Shown here: piece by piece, positions 57,350 to 64,000 of the stretch | Layout: each line of letters begins with the position of its first letter | Numbering within the stretch: the first letter of the stretch is position 1 | The notes under the pieces: model-generated | Databases searched by the model: none | The model's input: only the letters and a program-made list of their open reading frames with translations | Told to the model about the DNA's origin: nothing | Program-made: the position numbers and the translations under genes | Source of the DNA: CBDCVD01 sp965224015 | Lineage (GTDB): Bacteria > Pseudomonadota > Alphaproteobacteria > Rhizobiales > CBDCVD01 | DNA: 64,000 nucleotides | Assembly (NCBI GenBank): GCA_965224015.1 | Contig: OZ245032.1 | Location: 2,170,001 to 2,234,000, forward strand | Direction: 5' to 3'

Positions 57350-58099
57350 TCACGCTTGCCTGTGGCGTTTTTCACCTGGGCGCCCGGGCAAGCGTCTGAT
57401 CTGTGGCTTGGGCGTGCCAGCCCAGGCCATTTCCCAGGTCTCCCCCTGGCGGATATTCTGTACCAGATGGGGGCGCAGCGCCACTACGCAGTCTCCTCCC
57501 CTGTGACGCACCGATGCATAGAGCAAACCGTTGCCGCCACTTGCCAGCACATCCTGTGCCAGGCGCTGTCCTGCCGGATAGGCCGTTTTCGGATCCGGAT
57601 CCAGGATCGTTCCCAGTTGCGCTTTGGCAACGCCGGTGAGGTCGTGAAAAGACGCCATGAAACCTGCAATGAGCTCCCGATAACAAGTGATGTTGTCATA
57701 AAGCCCTGTGGCGCCCAGCTCTCGGGTCAGATGCCAGACGACCTCAGCCTGCGCGGTGCCCTGGGCATGCGGTCCATGGGCTGCGTACCAGGCCCCGCGT
57801 TCAGGTCCGTTGAAACGGTTGCCGGTTGCGCGCGTATAGCAAAATGCGGCGTTAACGTAGGTCCAGCCATAGGCATGGCGCGGCATTAAAAGCTCGACAG
57901 GATCAAGCCCCTCCGGCACCCTGAGACGCAACCCCCGGCGCGCCGACGTTTGCCCCTCAAGGGCCTCCAAATTCGCTAAATCGGAAGGGTTATCCGCCAG
58001 CGGTGCCAGGGCAGGCTCGTCTATATAGGCTGTCGAAATCAGACGCACCGTGGCAGGCGCGGTAAACTCGCAAACGGGTATGTCCGCCAGACCAATCAC
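57350..58099 (-). CDS. RES domain toxin (NAD+ phosphorylase family)
   Basis: 249 residues. RES signature residues: Arg in TGNRFNGPERGAWYAA, Glu in TAQAEVVWHL, Ser in LYASVRHRGGDCVVALRP; N-terminal part RLISTAYIDEPAL and LEALEGQT is also typical. RES toxins degrade NAD+ and halt growth unless bound by their antitoxin. Its ATG overlaps the upstream antitoxin stop (ATGA), the standard antitoxin-first order. The C-terminal extension (about 20 Arg-rich residues) is longer than usual. Confidence 0.9.
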   Translation of the reverse strand: MIGLADIPVCEFTAPATVRLISTAYIDEPALAPLADNPSDLANLEALEGQTSARRGLRLRVPEGLDPVELLMPRHAYGWTYVNAAFCYTRATGNRFNGPERGAWYAAHGPHAQGTAQAEVVWHLTRELGATGLYDNITCYRELIAGFMASFHDLTGVAKAQLGTILDPDPKTAYPAGQRLAQDVLASGGNGLLYASVRHRGGDCVVALRPHLVQNIRQGETWEMAWAGTPKPQIRRLPGRPGEKRHRQA

Positions 58100-58614
58100 A
58101 TGCCTCCCCTGAGGGCATCAATGTGTCGGCGCACAGCCATCATGGCCGGAATGCCGCCCGCAATCATCATATCCAAAGGGCTTTTGCCACCAAATCCCAT
58201 GCCATTGTTGGGCCGCGTTGGCCACTGGTATGTGAGAGGACCGTTGAACAACAGACGCAGCCCCTTGAAAAGTCCGATAATCAGACTGGCGCGGGTGATT
58301 TTGTCCTGATCGAGCGCGCCTTTGAAGCGTCCCGCCTTCATACGGCCCCAGGTTGCGCTGGACACATCAAACAATGCCGCCGCTTGCGAATTGGTCAATT
58401 GCCACGCGCCGGCAACGCGCACAACCGCCTCAACAACGACCCCGACCTCGACCTCGACCTTGCCCCCCGCAAGCCTCCCAGCGGAATGTCCTTCAAAGGA
58501 TAGGGGCGCATCAAAGGGCGCGCCTTTTCCTTTTGGTTTTTGGCTATTGCCGGCCACACGGGCCTTTCGCGCCCTGGTACCCGTATCAGCCAATCGTGTC
58601 GCTTTCTCACCCAT
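58096..58614 (-). CDS. Xre/MbcA/ParS-type antitoxin (DUF2384)
   Basis: 172 residues. A disordered basic N-terminus (about 1-55) and a VEVEVGVVVE stretch coded by a 6-bp repeat precede the Xre-like HTH (NSQAAALFDVSSATWGRMKAG) and the toxin-binding domain (ASLIIGLFKGLRLLFNGPL and SPLDMMIAGGIPAMMAVRR with the final LRGGM). It neutralises the RES toxin by inserting its C-terminus in the active site, and should bind the palindromes just upstream of its gene. Confidence 0.88.
   Translation of the reverse strand: MGEKATRLADTGTRARKARVAGNSQKPKGKGAPFDAPLSFEGHSAGRLAGGKVEVEVGVVVEAVVRVAGAWQLTNSQAAALFDVSSATWGRMKAGRFKGALDQDKITRASLIIGLFKGLRLLFNGPLTYQWPTRPNNGMGFGGKSPLDMMIAGGIPAMMAVRRHIDALRGGM
58436..58460. 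repeat. 6-bp tandem repeat inside the antitoxin gene
   Basis: Four copies of cgacct in frame, coding alternating Val-Glu in the linker before the HTH. Confidence 0.8.
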
Positions 58615-58659
58615 AACGGTCCTTTACAACCAACACCATATTATCCATTACATTATATC

Positions 58660-58702
58660 ATATGAATGTATTATTCATATCATATGAATGTATTATTCAT
58701 AT
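58660..58702. promoter_or_regulatory. two operator-like palindromes upstream of the antitoxin gene
   Basis: ATATGAAT-gtatt-ATTCATAT at 58660-58680 and an identical copy at 58682-58702, at 22-bp spacing, with further half-sites atatcatatga on both sides. The cluster is about 45 bp upstream of the antitoxin start, in AT-rich DNA. Two identical dyads at two-turn spacing fit cooperative autorepression by the Xre-type antitoxin. Confidence 0.75.
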
Positions 58703-58766
58703 CATATGATGCGCTCGTGGTCAAGGCCCCGGAATCCCAAAAGGCCTGTGAGGGTTGCGGCCATAA

Positions 58767-58867
58767 TACCAGCGGTATTGGCTTTATAGACACGCCGACT
58801 GGTGTACTGCTTTGATAACATACTTGCGTGACGCTAAGCCATGAGTCCTTGTTAAAGACCCTTGGTA
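58767..58867 (-). repeat. R1 repeat copy upstream of potF
   Basis: Complete unit, reverse orientation, between the toxin-antitoxin pair and potF. Confidence 0.92.
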
Positions 58868-58974
58868 TAATAGAGCAAAAATCGTATCGGCGTGCCCATT
58901 ATCGCATTGCTCGCGGCGTTGGTTAGCGCTATCTTATTGTCAAGGTACCGGGCATTCCAAGGGAGAACTTCATC

Positions 58975-60072
58975 ATGCGGACGATCACAAACCTGTTTCC
59001 TGCCATCTTGCTTGTTATGATTGTTATGGCGGCACCGGCGCTGGCCCAGGACAAAGTTGTTCATGTCTATAATTGGTCGGACTATATAGACACGTCGATC
59101 CTAAAAGACTTTGAGCGTGATACGGGTATCAAGGTCGTCTATGACGTTTACGACTCGAATGAGATGCTGGAGACAAAAATGCTGGCGGGTAGCGCCGGCT
59201 ATGATGTGGTGGTGCCTTCCGCCGACTTTCTGGCCCGGCAGGTCAAGGCGGGGGTTTATCAAAAACTCGACAAATCCAAACTTCCGAATCTCAAGCACGT
59301 CTGGAAGGATATCGCCGAGCGTGCGGCGCATTTTGACCCAGGCAATGTCCATTCGGTGAACTATATGTGGGGAACCACAGGCATCGGTTACAATGTCAAG
59401 AAAATCGCCGAACGCATGGAAAACGCGCCTGTTGACTCCTGGGACATGATCTTTGACCCGCAGGTTATCGCCAAATTCGCCGATTGCGGTGTTCACATTC
59501 TGGACGCGCCCACCGACATAGCTGCCGCGGCCTTGAATTATCTTGGTTTTGACCCCAATTCCCATGACCGCGGTGAGCTGGAGAAGGTGCAGGAACTGCT
59601 ATTGAAAATCCGCCCCTACATTCAAAAGTTTCACAGCTCCGCCTATATCAATGATCTCGCCAACGGCGACATTTGTCTTGCGGTGGGCTGGTCTGGCGAT
59701 GTCATGCAGGCGCGCGATCGTGCAGCAGAGGCTGACAAGGGCGTCGAGGTCGCCTATTCGATCCCAAAACAGGGCGCCGCCATGTGGTTCGATCAAATGG
59801 CCATCCCCGCAAAGGCCCCCAACCCCGATCTTGCCCATCAGTTCATAAACTACATCATGACCCCCGAGGTCATGGCCAAGGCGACAAATTATGTTTTCTA
59901 CGCCAATGGAAACTGGAGTTCGCTCGAACATGTTGACGAAGACGTGATCATGGACAAAAGCATTTATCCTGATGAGGAAACCATGGCGAAACTGTATGTA
60001 ATCGGTACCTTGCCGCCCAAGGTGCAGCGGATTGTCAATCGCATCTGGACGCGGGTCAAGACCGGATCGTAA
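58975..60072 (+). CDS. potF: putrescine/polyamine ABC transporter, periplasmic binding protein
   Basis: 365 residues: signal peptide (LFPAILLVMIVMAAPALAQ), then VVHVYNWSDYIDTSILKDFERDTGIKVVYDVYDSNEMLE, the PotF/PotD opening, and YDVVVPSADFLARQ. C-terminal HQFINYIMTPEVMAKATNYVFYANGN is also characteristic. It captures putrescine or related polyamines for the permease encoded downstream. AGGGAGAA precedes the ATG. First gene of potFGHI. Confidence 0.94.
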   Translation: MRTITNLFPAILLVMIVMAAPALAQDKVVHVYNWSDYIDTSILKDFERDTGIKVVYDVYDSNEMLETKMLAGSAGYDVVVPSADFLARQVKAGVYQKLDKSKLPNLKHVWKDIAERAAHFDPGNVHSVNYMWGTTGIGYNVKKIAERMENAPVDSWDMIFDPQVIAKFADCGVHILDAPTDIAAAALNYLGFDPNSHDRGELEKVQELLLKIRPYIQKFHSSAYINDLANGDICLAVGWSGDVMQARDRAAEADKGVEVAYSIPKQGAAMWFDQMAIPAKAPNPDLAHQFINYIMTPEVMAKATNYVFYANGNWSSLEHVDEDVIMDKSIYPDEETMAKLYVIGTLPPKVQRIVNRIWTRVKTGS

Positions 60073-60110
60073 AAGACTGGATGGTAAAACACCGGCAACC
60101 TGGCGCGTAT

Positions 60111-61259
60111 ATGCCTGTATCAAACCCAAAGGCTGCCAATGACAGTGCGGGGGTGGGGAGCCCCGGCAAGTCCCGACCGCTGATCAGTTTTGAGAACGTC
60201 ACCAAGAGATTCGGCACCTTCACCGCCCTCGACAATGTCTCCCTGGACATTTTTGAGAACGAGTTCTTTGCCCTTCTCGGCCCTTCCGGCTGTGGCAAGA
60301 CAACCCTGATGCGCCTTCTTGCCGGCTTTGAATCGCCAACCGAGGGGCGTGTATGTCTGGGCGGTCAGGACTTGGCCGGAATTCCCCCACATCAGCGTCC
60401 GGTCAATATGATGTTCCAGTCTTACGCTTTGTTTCCGCACTTAAGCGTTGAACGCAACATCGCCTTTGGCCTCAGGCAGGAAGGCTTACCCACAGACAAA
60501 ATCGCGGCGCGGGTTGCGCGCATGCTTGATCTGGTTCAGCTCAGGCCTTTCGCCAAACGCAAACCCCATCAGCTCTCCGGTGGGCAGCGCCAGCGGGTGG
60601 CGCTTGCCCGTTCGATTATCAAACAGCCCAAGGTCCTGCTGCTTGACGAGCCTCTCGGGGCTCTCGACAAGAAGCTGCGCGAGGAAACCCAGTTTGAACT
60701 CATGAACCTGCAGGAAGACCTTGGCATTACCTTCATGATCGTCACCCACGACCAGGAGGAAGCCATGACGGTTGCCGACCGCATGGCGGTGATGAGCGAG
60801 GGACGCCTGGCCCAGGTCGATACGCCGCACGCCATCTACGAAGAGCCGGCAAGCCGCTATGTCGCCCGCTTCGTCGGGGATATCAACATGCTGGAGGGGC
60901 GTATGGAAAATGCACCCGGGCCCGATGGCCATCTGACCCTCGCTATGGAATCCATTTCGATCCATGCAATTTCACGCACACAGATCGATCCGGGGACGCG
61001 GGTCTGGCTGGCGATCCGGCCTGAGAAAATATCCATTTCCAAATCCGAACCGCAAACCGACGGCAATCGATTACGCGGGGTTGTCGAGGACGTGGCCTAC
61101 AGGGGTGGCGCGTCCCTATTTCAGGTTCGCTTAACCACGGGCCAGGTGCTCAAGATCTTTCAAACCAACCGCTTGCGCGCCAGTGAGGATACGATTACCT
61201 GGGACGATACCGTCTGGCTTTCCTGGCCGCGCGAGGCGGGGGTTGTTTTGACCCGGTAA
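60111..61259 (+). CDS. potG: polyamine ABC transporter ATP-binding protein
   Basis: 382 residues: Walker A GPSGCGKTTLMR, signature LSGGQRQRVALARSI, Walker B VLLLDEPLGALD, H-loop VTHDQEEAMTVADR, and a C-terminal TOBE domain (AIRPEKISISKSE). The start at 60111 (MPVSNPKAAND) resembles PotG N-termini; an ATG ten codons earlier is possible. Energises uptake through PotH and PotI. Confidence 0.95.
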   Translation: MPVSNPKAANDSAGVGSPGKSRPLISFENVTKRFGTFTALDNVSLDIFENEFFALLGPSGCGKTTLMRLLAGFESPTEGRVCLGGQDLAGIPPHQRPVNMMFQSYALFPHLSVERNIAFGLRQEGLPTDKIAARVARMLDLVQLRPFAKRKPHQLSGGQRQRVALARSIIKQPKVLLLDEPLGALDKKLREETQFELMNLQEDLGITFMIVTHDQEEAMTVADRMAVMSEGRLAQVDTPHAIYEEPASRYVARFVGDINMLEGRMENAPGPDGHLTLAMESISIHAISRTQIDPGTRVWLAIRPEKISISKSEPQTDGNRLRGVVEDVAYRGGASLFQVRLTTGQVLKIFQTNRLRASEDTITWDDTVWLSWPREAGVVLTR

Positions 61260-61277
61260 TTCCCGGCGGCACAAGAA

Positions 61278-61333
61278 ACAGGGGCGTTTAACAAAGGCGT
61301 TTAACAGGGGCGTTTAACAGGGGCGTTTAACAA
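61278..61333. repeat. 14-bp tandem repeat in the potH leader
   Basis: Four copies of a 14-mer around ggcgtttaacaggg, ending one base before the potH ATG, between potG and potH. The last copy supplies the AACAAG before the start. Confidence 0.9.
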
Positions 61334-61334
61334 G

Positions 61335-62249
61335 ATGCAAGGGGCAGCAATCGGAAAACCTTTCAGTCAGCGTTTGACCACAGCCATCCCCTATATCTGG
61401 CTACTGGTTTTTTTTCTGGCGCCCTTTTTTATTGTTTTCAAAATTTCGCTTTCTGAGATCGCCGTGGCCATGCCACCCTATACGCCGACCCTTGATCTTG
61501 GCGCCGGTTGGGATGCCCTGCGGAGCGCCATTACCCAGTTTTCATTTGAAAACTACATTTTCCTCACCGAGGACGATCTTTATTGGAAAGCTTACCTGTC
61601 CAGCGTCAAGATTGCTGCGCTGGCGACGGTCATGACATTGGTGATCGGATATCCCATTGCCTATGCCATGGCGCGGGTTCGCAAGGAATGGCGCTTTGCT
61701 TTTGTGATGTTGATCATTCTGCCGTTCTGGACATCGTTTTTGATTCGCGTCTATGCGTGGATCGGCATCTTGAAGAAAGAGGGCTTGCTGAACCAGCTAT
61801 TATTGTCTTTTGGCCTGATTGCCGAGCCGCTGACGATCCTCAACACCAATACCGCGGTCTATATCGGCATTGTCTATTCGTATTTGCCGTTCATGGTGTT
61901 GCCGCTTTATGCCTCGCTTGAGCGCGCCGACGAAAGCCTGCTTGAAGCAGCGGCGGATCTGGGCAGCACACCACTCAAGTCGTTTTGGCAGATCACCTTT
62001 CCCCTATCATTGCCTGGAGTGATCGCAGGATGTTTTCTTGTCTTTATTCCGGCGGTGGGCGAGTTTGTCATTCCCGACCTGTTGGGCGGCTCCGACACGC
62101 TGATGATCGGCAAGACATTGTGGTCGGAATTTTTCAACAATCGGGATTGGCCGGTGTCCTCGGCCATTGCTGTGGTTTTGTTGATTATCCTGGTGGTGCC
62201 GATTGTGCTGTTTCAGCACCAAAGCGAGGCCCGGCGCGAGAAAACATAA
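61335..62249 (+). CDS. potH: polyamine ABC transporter permease PotH
   Basis: 304 residues, six helices: YIWLLVFFLAPFFIVFKISL, the large periplasmic loop with FSFENYIFLTEDDLYW, and the ATPase-coupling EAA loop EAAADLGSTPLKSFWQITFPLSLPG near residue 210. One of the two membrane subunits. The leader is a 14-bp tandem array, so translation efficiency may depend on it. Confidence 0.94.
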   Translation: MQGAAIGKPFSQRLTTAIPYIWLLVFFLAPFFIVFKISLSEIAVAMPPYTPTLDLGAGWDALRSAITQFSFENYIFLTEDDLYWKAYLSSVKIAALATVMTLVIGYPIAYAMARVRKEWRFAFVMLIILPFWTSFLIRVYAWIGILKKEGLLNQLLLSFGLIAEPLTILNTNTAVYIGIVYSYLPFMVLPLYASLERADESLLEAAADLGSTPLKSFWQITFPLSLPGVIAGCFLVFIPAVGEFVIPDLLGGSDTLMIGKTLWSEFFNNRDWPVSSAIAVVLLIILVVPIVLFQHQSEARREKT

Positions 62250-62266
62250 ATAGGTAAGATGACACA

Positions 62267-63088
62267 ATGAAACGCGGGTTGACATCCTTTAACATTGTCT
62301 CTTTGGTACTGGGATTTTCGTTCCTGTATTTGCCGATCCTGCTCCTGGTCGTCTACTCGTTCAACAAATCGCGGCTTGTGACCGTATGGGCCGGTTTCTC
62401 AACCCGGTGGTACGCATCACTCCTGGAAAACGAGGCCATGTTAAGCGCCGCCTGGATGACCTTGCGGGTGGCGTTTGTTTCAGCAAGCGTTGCGGCTGTA
62501 CTGGGAACAATGGCGGCACTTGTTTTGGTGCGTATGGGCCGTTTTCGTGGCCGCATGCTGTTTTCCGGCATGGTTTATGCGCCCCTGGTGATGCCGGAGG
62601 TGATTACGGGCCTATCGCTGTTATTGTTGTTTGTGGCCATGGGGTTAGCGCTTGGGTTCTGGAGCGTAACGATCGCCCATATTACCTTTTCTATGTGCTT
62701 TGTCGCGGTTGTGGTGCAGTCCCGGCTGGTCAGTTTTGACCAGTCTCTTGAAGAGGCGGCGCAGGATCTTGGATGTCCGCCCTGGAAAACCTATTTTACC
62801 ATTACCCTGCCGATCATCGCTCCGGCGGTGTTTGCGGGTTGGATGCTGGCGTTTACATTATCCCTGGACGATCTGGTAATCGCCAGTTTTACCGCCGGTG
62901 CCGGGGCCACCACGCTGCCGATGAAAATCTACTCCCAGGTTCGCTTAGGGGTGACCCCGGAGATTAATGCGGTTTGCACGATCCTCATTGCCCTGGTGAC
63001 GATTGGCGTTTTGATTGCATCATTGGCCAACAAATATACCGAACTGGAACGCCAGCGCGCCGAGCAGCTCGCCAAAGCCCAAGGTTAG
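62267..63088 (+). CDS. potI: polyamine ABC transporter permease PotI
   Basis: 273 residues, six helices: FLYLPILLLVVYSFNKSRLVTVWAGFSTRWYASLLEN is the PotC/PotI opening; coupling loop EEAAQDLGCPPWKTYFTITLPI; then FTLSLDDLVIASFTAGAGATTLPM, conserved in polyamine permeases. Last gene of the operon; an R4 palindrome starts at its stop codon and may act as a processing or termination structure. Confidence 0.94.
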   Translation: MKRGLTSFNIVSLVLGFSFLYLPILLLVVYSFNKSRLVTVWAGFSTRWYASLLENEAMLSAAWMTLRVAFVSASVAAVLGTMAALVLVRMGRFRGRMLFSGMVYAPLVMPEVITGLSLLLLFVAMGLALGFWSVTIAHITFSMCFVAVVVQSRLVSFDQSLEEAAQDLGCPPWKTYFTITLPIIAPAVFAGWMLAFTLSLDDLVIASFTAGAGATTLPMKIYSQVRLGVTPEINAVCTILIALVTIGVLIASLANKYTELERQRAEQLAKAQG

Positions 63089-63152
63089 ATCAGCATGGGG
63101 TTAGCTTATACCCGGGCAACATGGGTATAAAGCTAAACGTATGCTGATCCAG
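63088..63152. repeat. R4 palindrome after potI
   Basis: GATCAGCATGGGGTTAGC and its partner gctaaacgtatgctgatc, with ttataccc/gggtataa in the inner stem. It begins at the potI TAG. The remaining 170 bp to the next gene show an R3-like fragment (63186) and no gene. Confidence 0.8.
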
Positions 63153-63320
63153 CGCGGGTGGCCCGCAAGGGGAGCGCGTAGAGTGATGCAGGGTTAATAG
63201 AGATCCCCACCCATTGACACCTGTTTACCCTATTATTACCATGTTTGGCGTTATGATTTGATAACCTTACCGAAGCGTATAGAATCGGCTCGGTTGATGT
63301 AATGCGTGGGAAGGGAACAG

Positions 63321-64000
63321 ATGCAACGCTTGGGGCACAATTGGCGTGGGAGGATGACGGGGCGACGCGCGTTGGGCGCGGTGGCGGCCCTGGGGTTTGG
63401 AACGTTCGTTCTGAGCGGCTGCAAGTCCTCAACCCCAAAGCACCTGGCGCCACTTTCCTTTGCTGTGACCGAGCGCATGAAAGAGCTGAACCTGCGCGCG
63501 CGAGACCCCATTTACGTGCGCATTTTCAAGCAAGAGCACGAACTTGAGGTCTGGAAGTTCAGCCGCCTGACAAGGCGTTACGTAAAACTCAAGTCCTACG
63601 ACATATGCAAATATTCAGGCGCATTGGGGCCTAAATTTCGCGAAGGCGACCGCCAGTCGCCGGAGGGGTTCTACAAGGTGCGTCCGGCGCAAATGAACCC
63701 CAAATCCAATTATCATCTGGCCTTTAACATTGGTTTTCCCAATGCTTTCGACCGCGCCCATGGACGCACCGGCTCGCATATTATGGTACACGGCGATTGC
63801 TCATCGCGCGGCTGCTACGCCATGACCGATGAGCAGGTTCAGGATATTTATGCTCTGGCGCGGGAGGCCTTTCGCGGCGGACAAAAGGATTTTCACGTAC
63901 ATGTTTTTCCGTTTCGCATGACCGCGGAAAACATGGCCAGGCACCGCAACAGTGAGCATCAAGCGTTTTGGGCCAACCTGAAAGAGGGCTACGATCATTT
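63321..64000 (+). CDS. L,D-transpeptidase (YkuD) lipoprotein, 5' part
   Basis: 226 residues are visible and the frame is open at the window end. A basic N-terminus and helix (ALGAVAALGFGTFVLSGCKS) with an LSGC lipobox indicates a lipoprotein. The catalytic domain shows SHIMVHGDCSSRGCYAMTDE, the H-G-x..-S-R-G-C motif of YkuD enzymes that make 3-3 crosslinks in peptidoglycan or attach envelope proteins. AAGGGAACAG precedes ATG 63321. Upstream bases between potI and here show no further gene. Confidence 0.9.
   Translation, partial: MQRLGHNWRGRMTGRRALGAVAALGFGTFVLSGCKSSTPKHLAPLSFAVTERMKELNLRARDPIYVRIFKQEHELEVWKFSRLTRRYVKLKSYDICKYSGALGPKFREGDRQSPEGFYKVRPAQMNPKSNYHLAFNIGFPNAFDRAHGRTGSHIMVHGDCSSRGCYAMTDEQVQDIYALAREAFRGGQKDFHVHVFPFRMTAENMARHRNSEHQAFWANLKEGYDH

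Overview
The window reads as a chromosomal segment of an alphaproteobacterium of moderately high GC content. Pointers are a complete Rhodobacter-type gene transfer agent (GTA) cluster, the usg gene, a cycHJKL-degP-feuPQ neighbourhood of the kind seen in rhizobia, and CtaA/COX15 with its stop codon overlapping the efp start. The species cannot be named from sequence alone. No rRNA, tRNA or CRISPR array was seen.

Layout. 1-3171: the 3' end of an FAD oxidoreductase gene, rpiA, and a divergent Lrp regulator/alanine dehydrogenase pair. 3197-3440: remnant of a DUF1851/Tdi1-like gene cut by a repeat. 3664-8560: a maturation module for molybdenum hydroxylases (CoxD- and CoxE-like, two XdhC parts of which one is frameshifted, and a molybdopterin-binding/MobA-like fusion), with no hydroxylase subunits here. 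8703-20845 (minus strand after usg): degP, ccmH, ccmF, ccmE, ccmI, a DUF1287 protein, a glycine-zipper lipoprotein, and a FeuQ/FeuP-like two-component system with a small periplasmic protein upstream. The other half of cytochrome c maturation System I (ccmABCDG) lies at 52237-55244 on the plus strand, so the window holds a full set.

20968-38438 (minus strand): a GTA/HK97-like particle cluster in canonical order, from terminase through portal, protease, capsid, connectors, tail tube, chaperones, tape measure and baseplate to the 1314-residue hub/fibre protein. It is followed directly by a lysis cassette: GH108 endolysin, holin-like segment and two overlapping spanin-like genes. No integrase, repressor or replication gene is present, which favours a GTA over a prophage. 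The cluster has been invaded by repeats and carries one small gene on the opposite strand.

38804-64000: YcgN-like protein, a bifunctional PBP1A-type enzyme with two DUF1214/DUF1254 membrane proteins, heme A synthase, EF-P, an inositol-phosphatase-family enzyme, BolA, an agmatinase-family enzyme, aconitase, ccmABCDG, YciB, LysR/DUF1127, a RES-Xre toxin-antitoxin pair with operator-like palindromes, a putrescine/polyamine ABC transporter (potFGHI) and the start of an L,D-transpeptidase.

The outstanding feature is repeat DNA. Four dispersed families fill most intergenic gaps. R1 is a ~101-bp element with TACCA...TGGTA ends (about 18 complete or nearly complete copies plus fragments). R2 are large hairpin elements with a conserved GTGTCAAGGG/CCCTTGACAC core. 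R3 has terminal inverted repeats starting AGAGCGTRTCAGGT. R4 are palindromes built on GATCAGCAT and ATAGCAAAATGCG. R1 and R3 ends often supply start or stop codons of neighbouring genes. Short tandem arrays with 6-, 7-, 8-, 9-, 14- and 17-bp units are also frequent, including a ~38-copy heptamer between the GTA hub gene and the endolysin gene.
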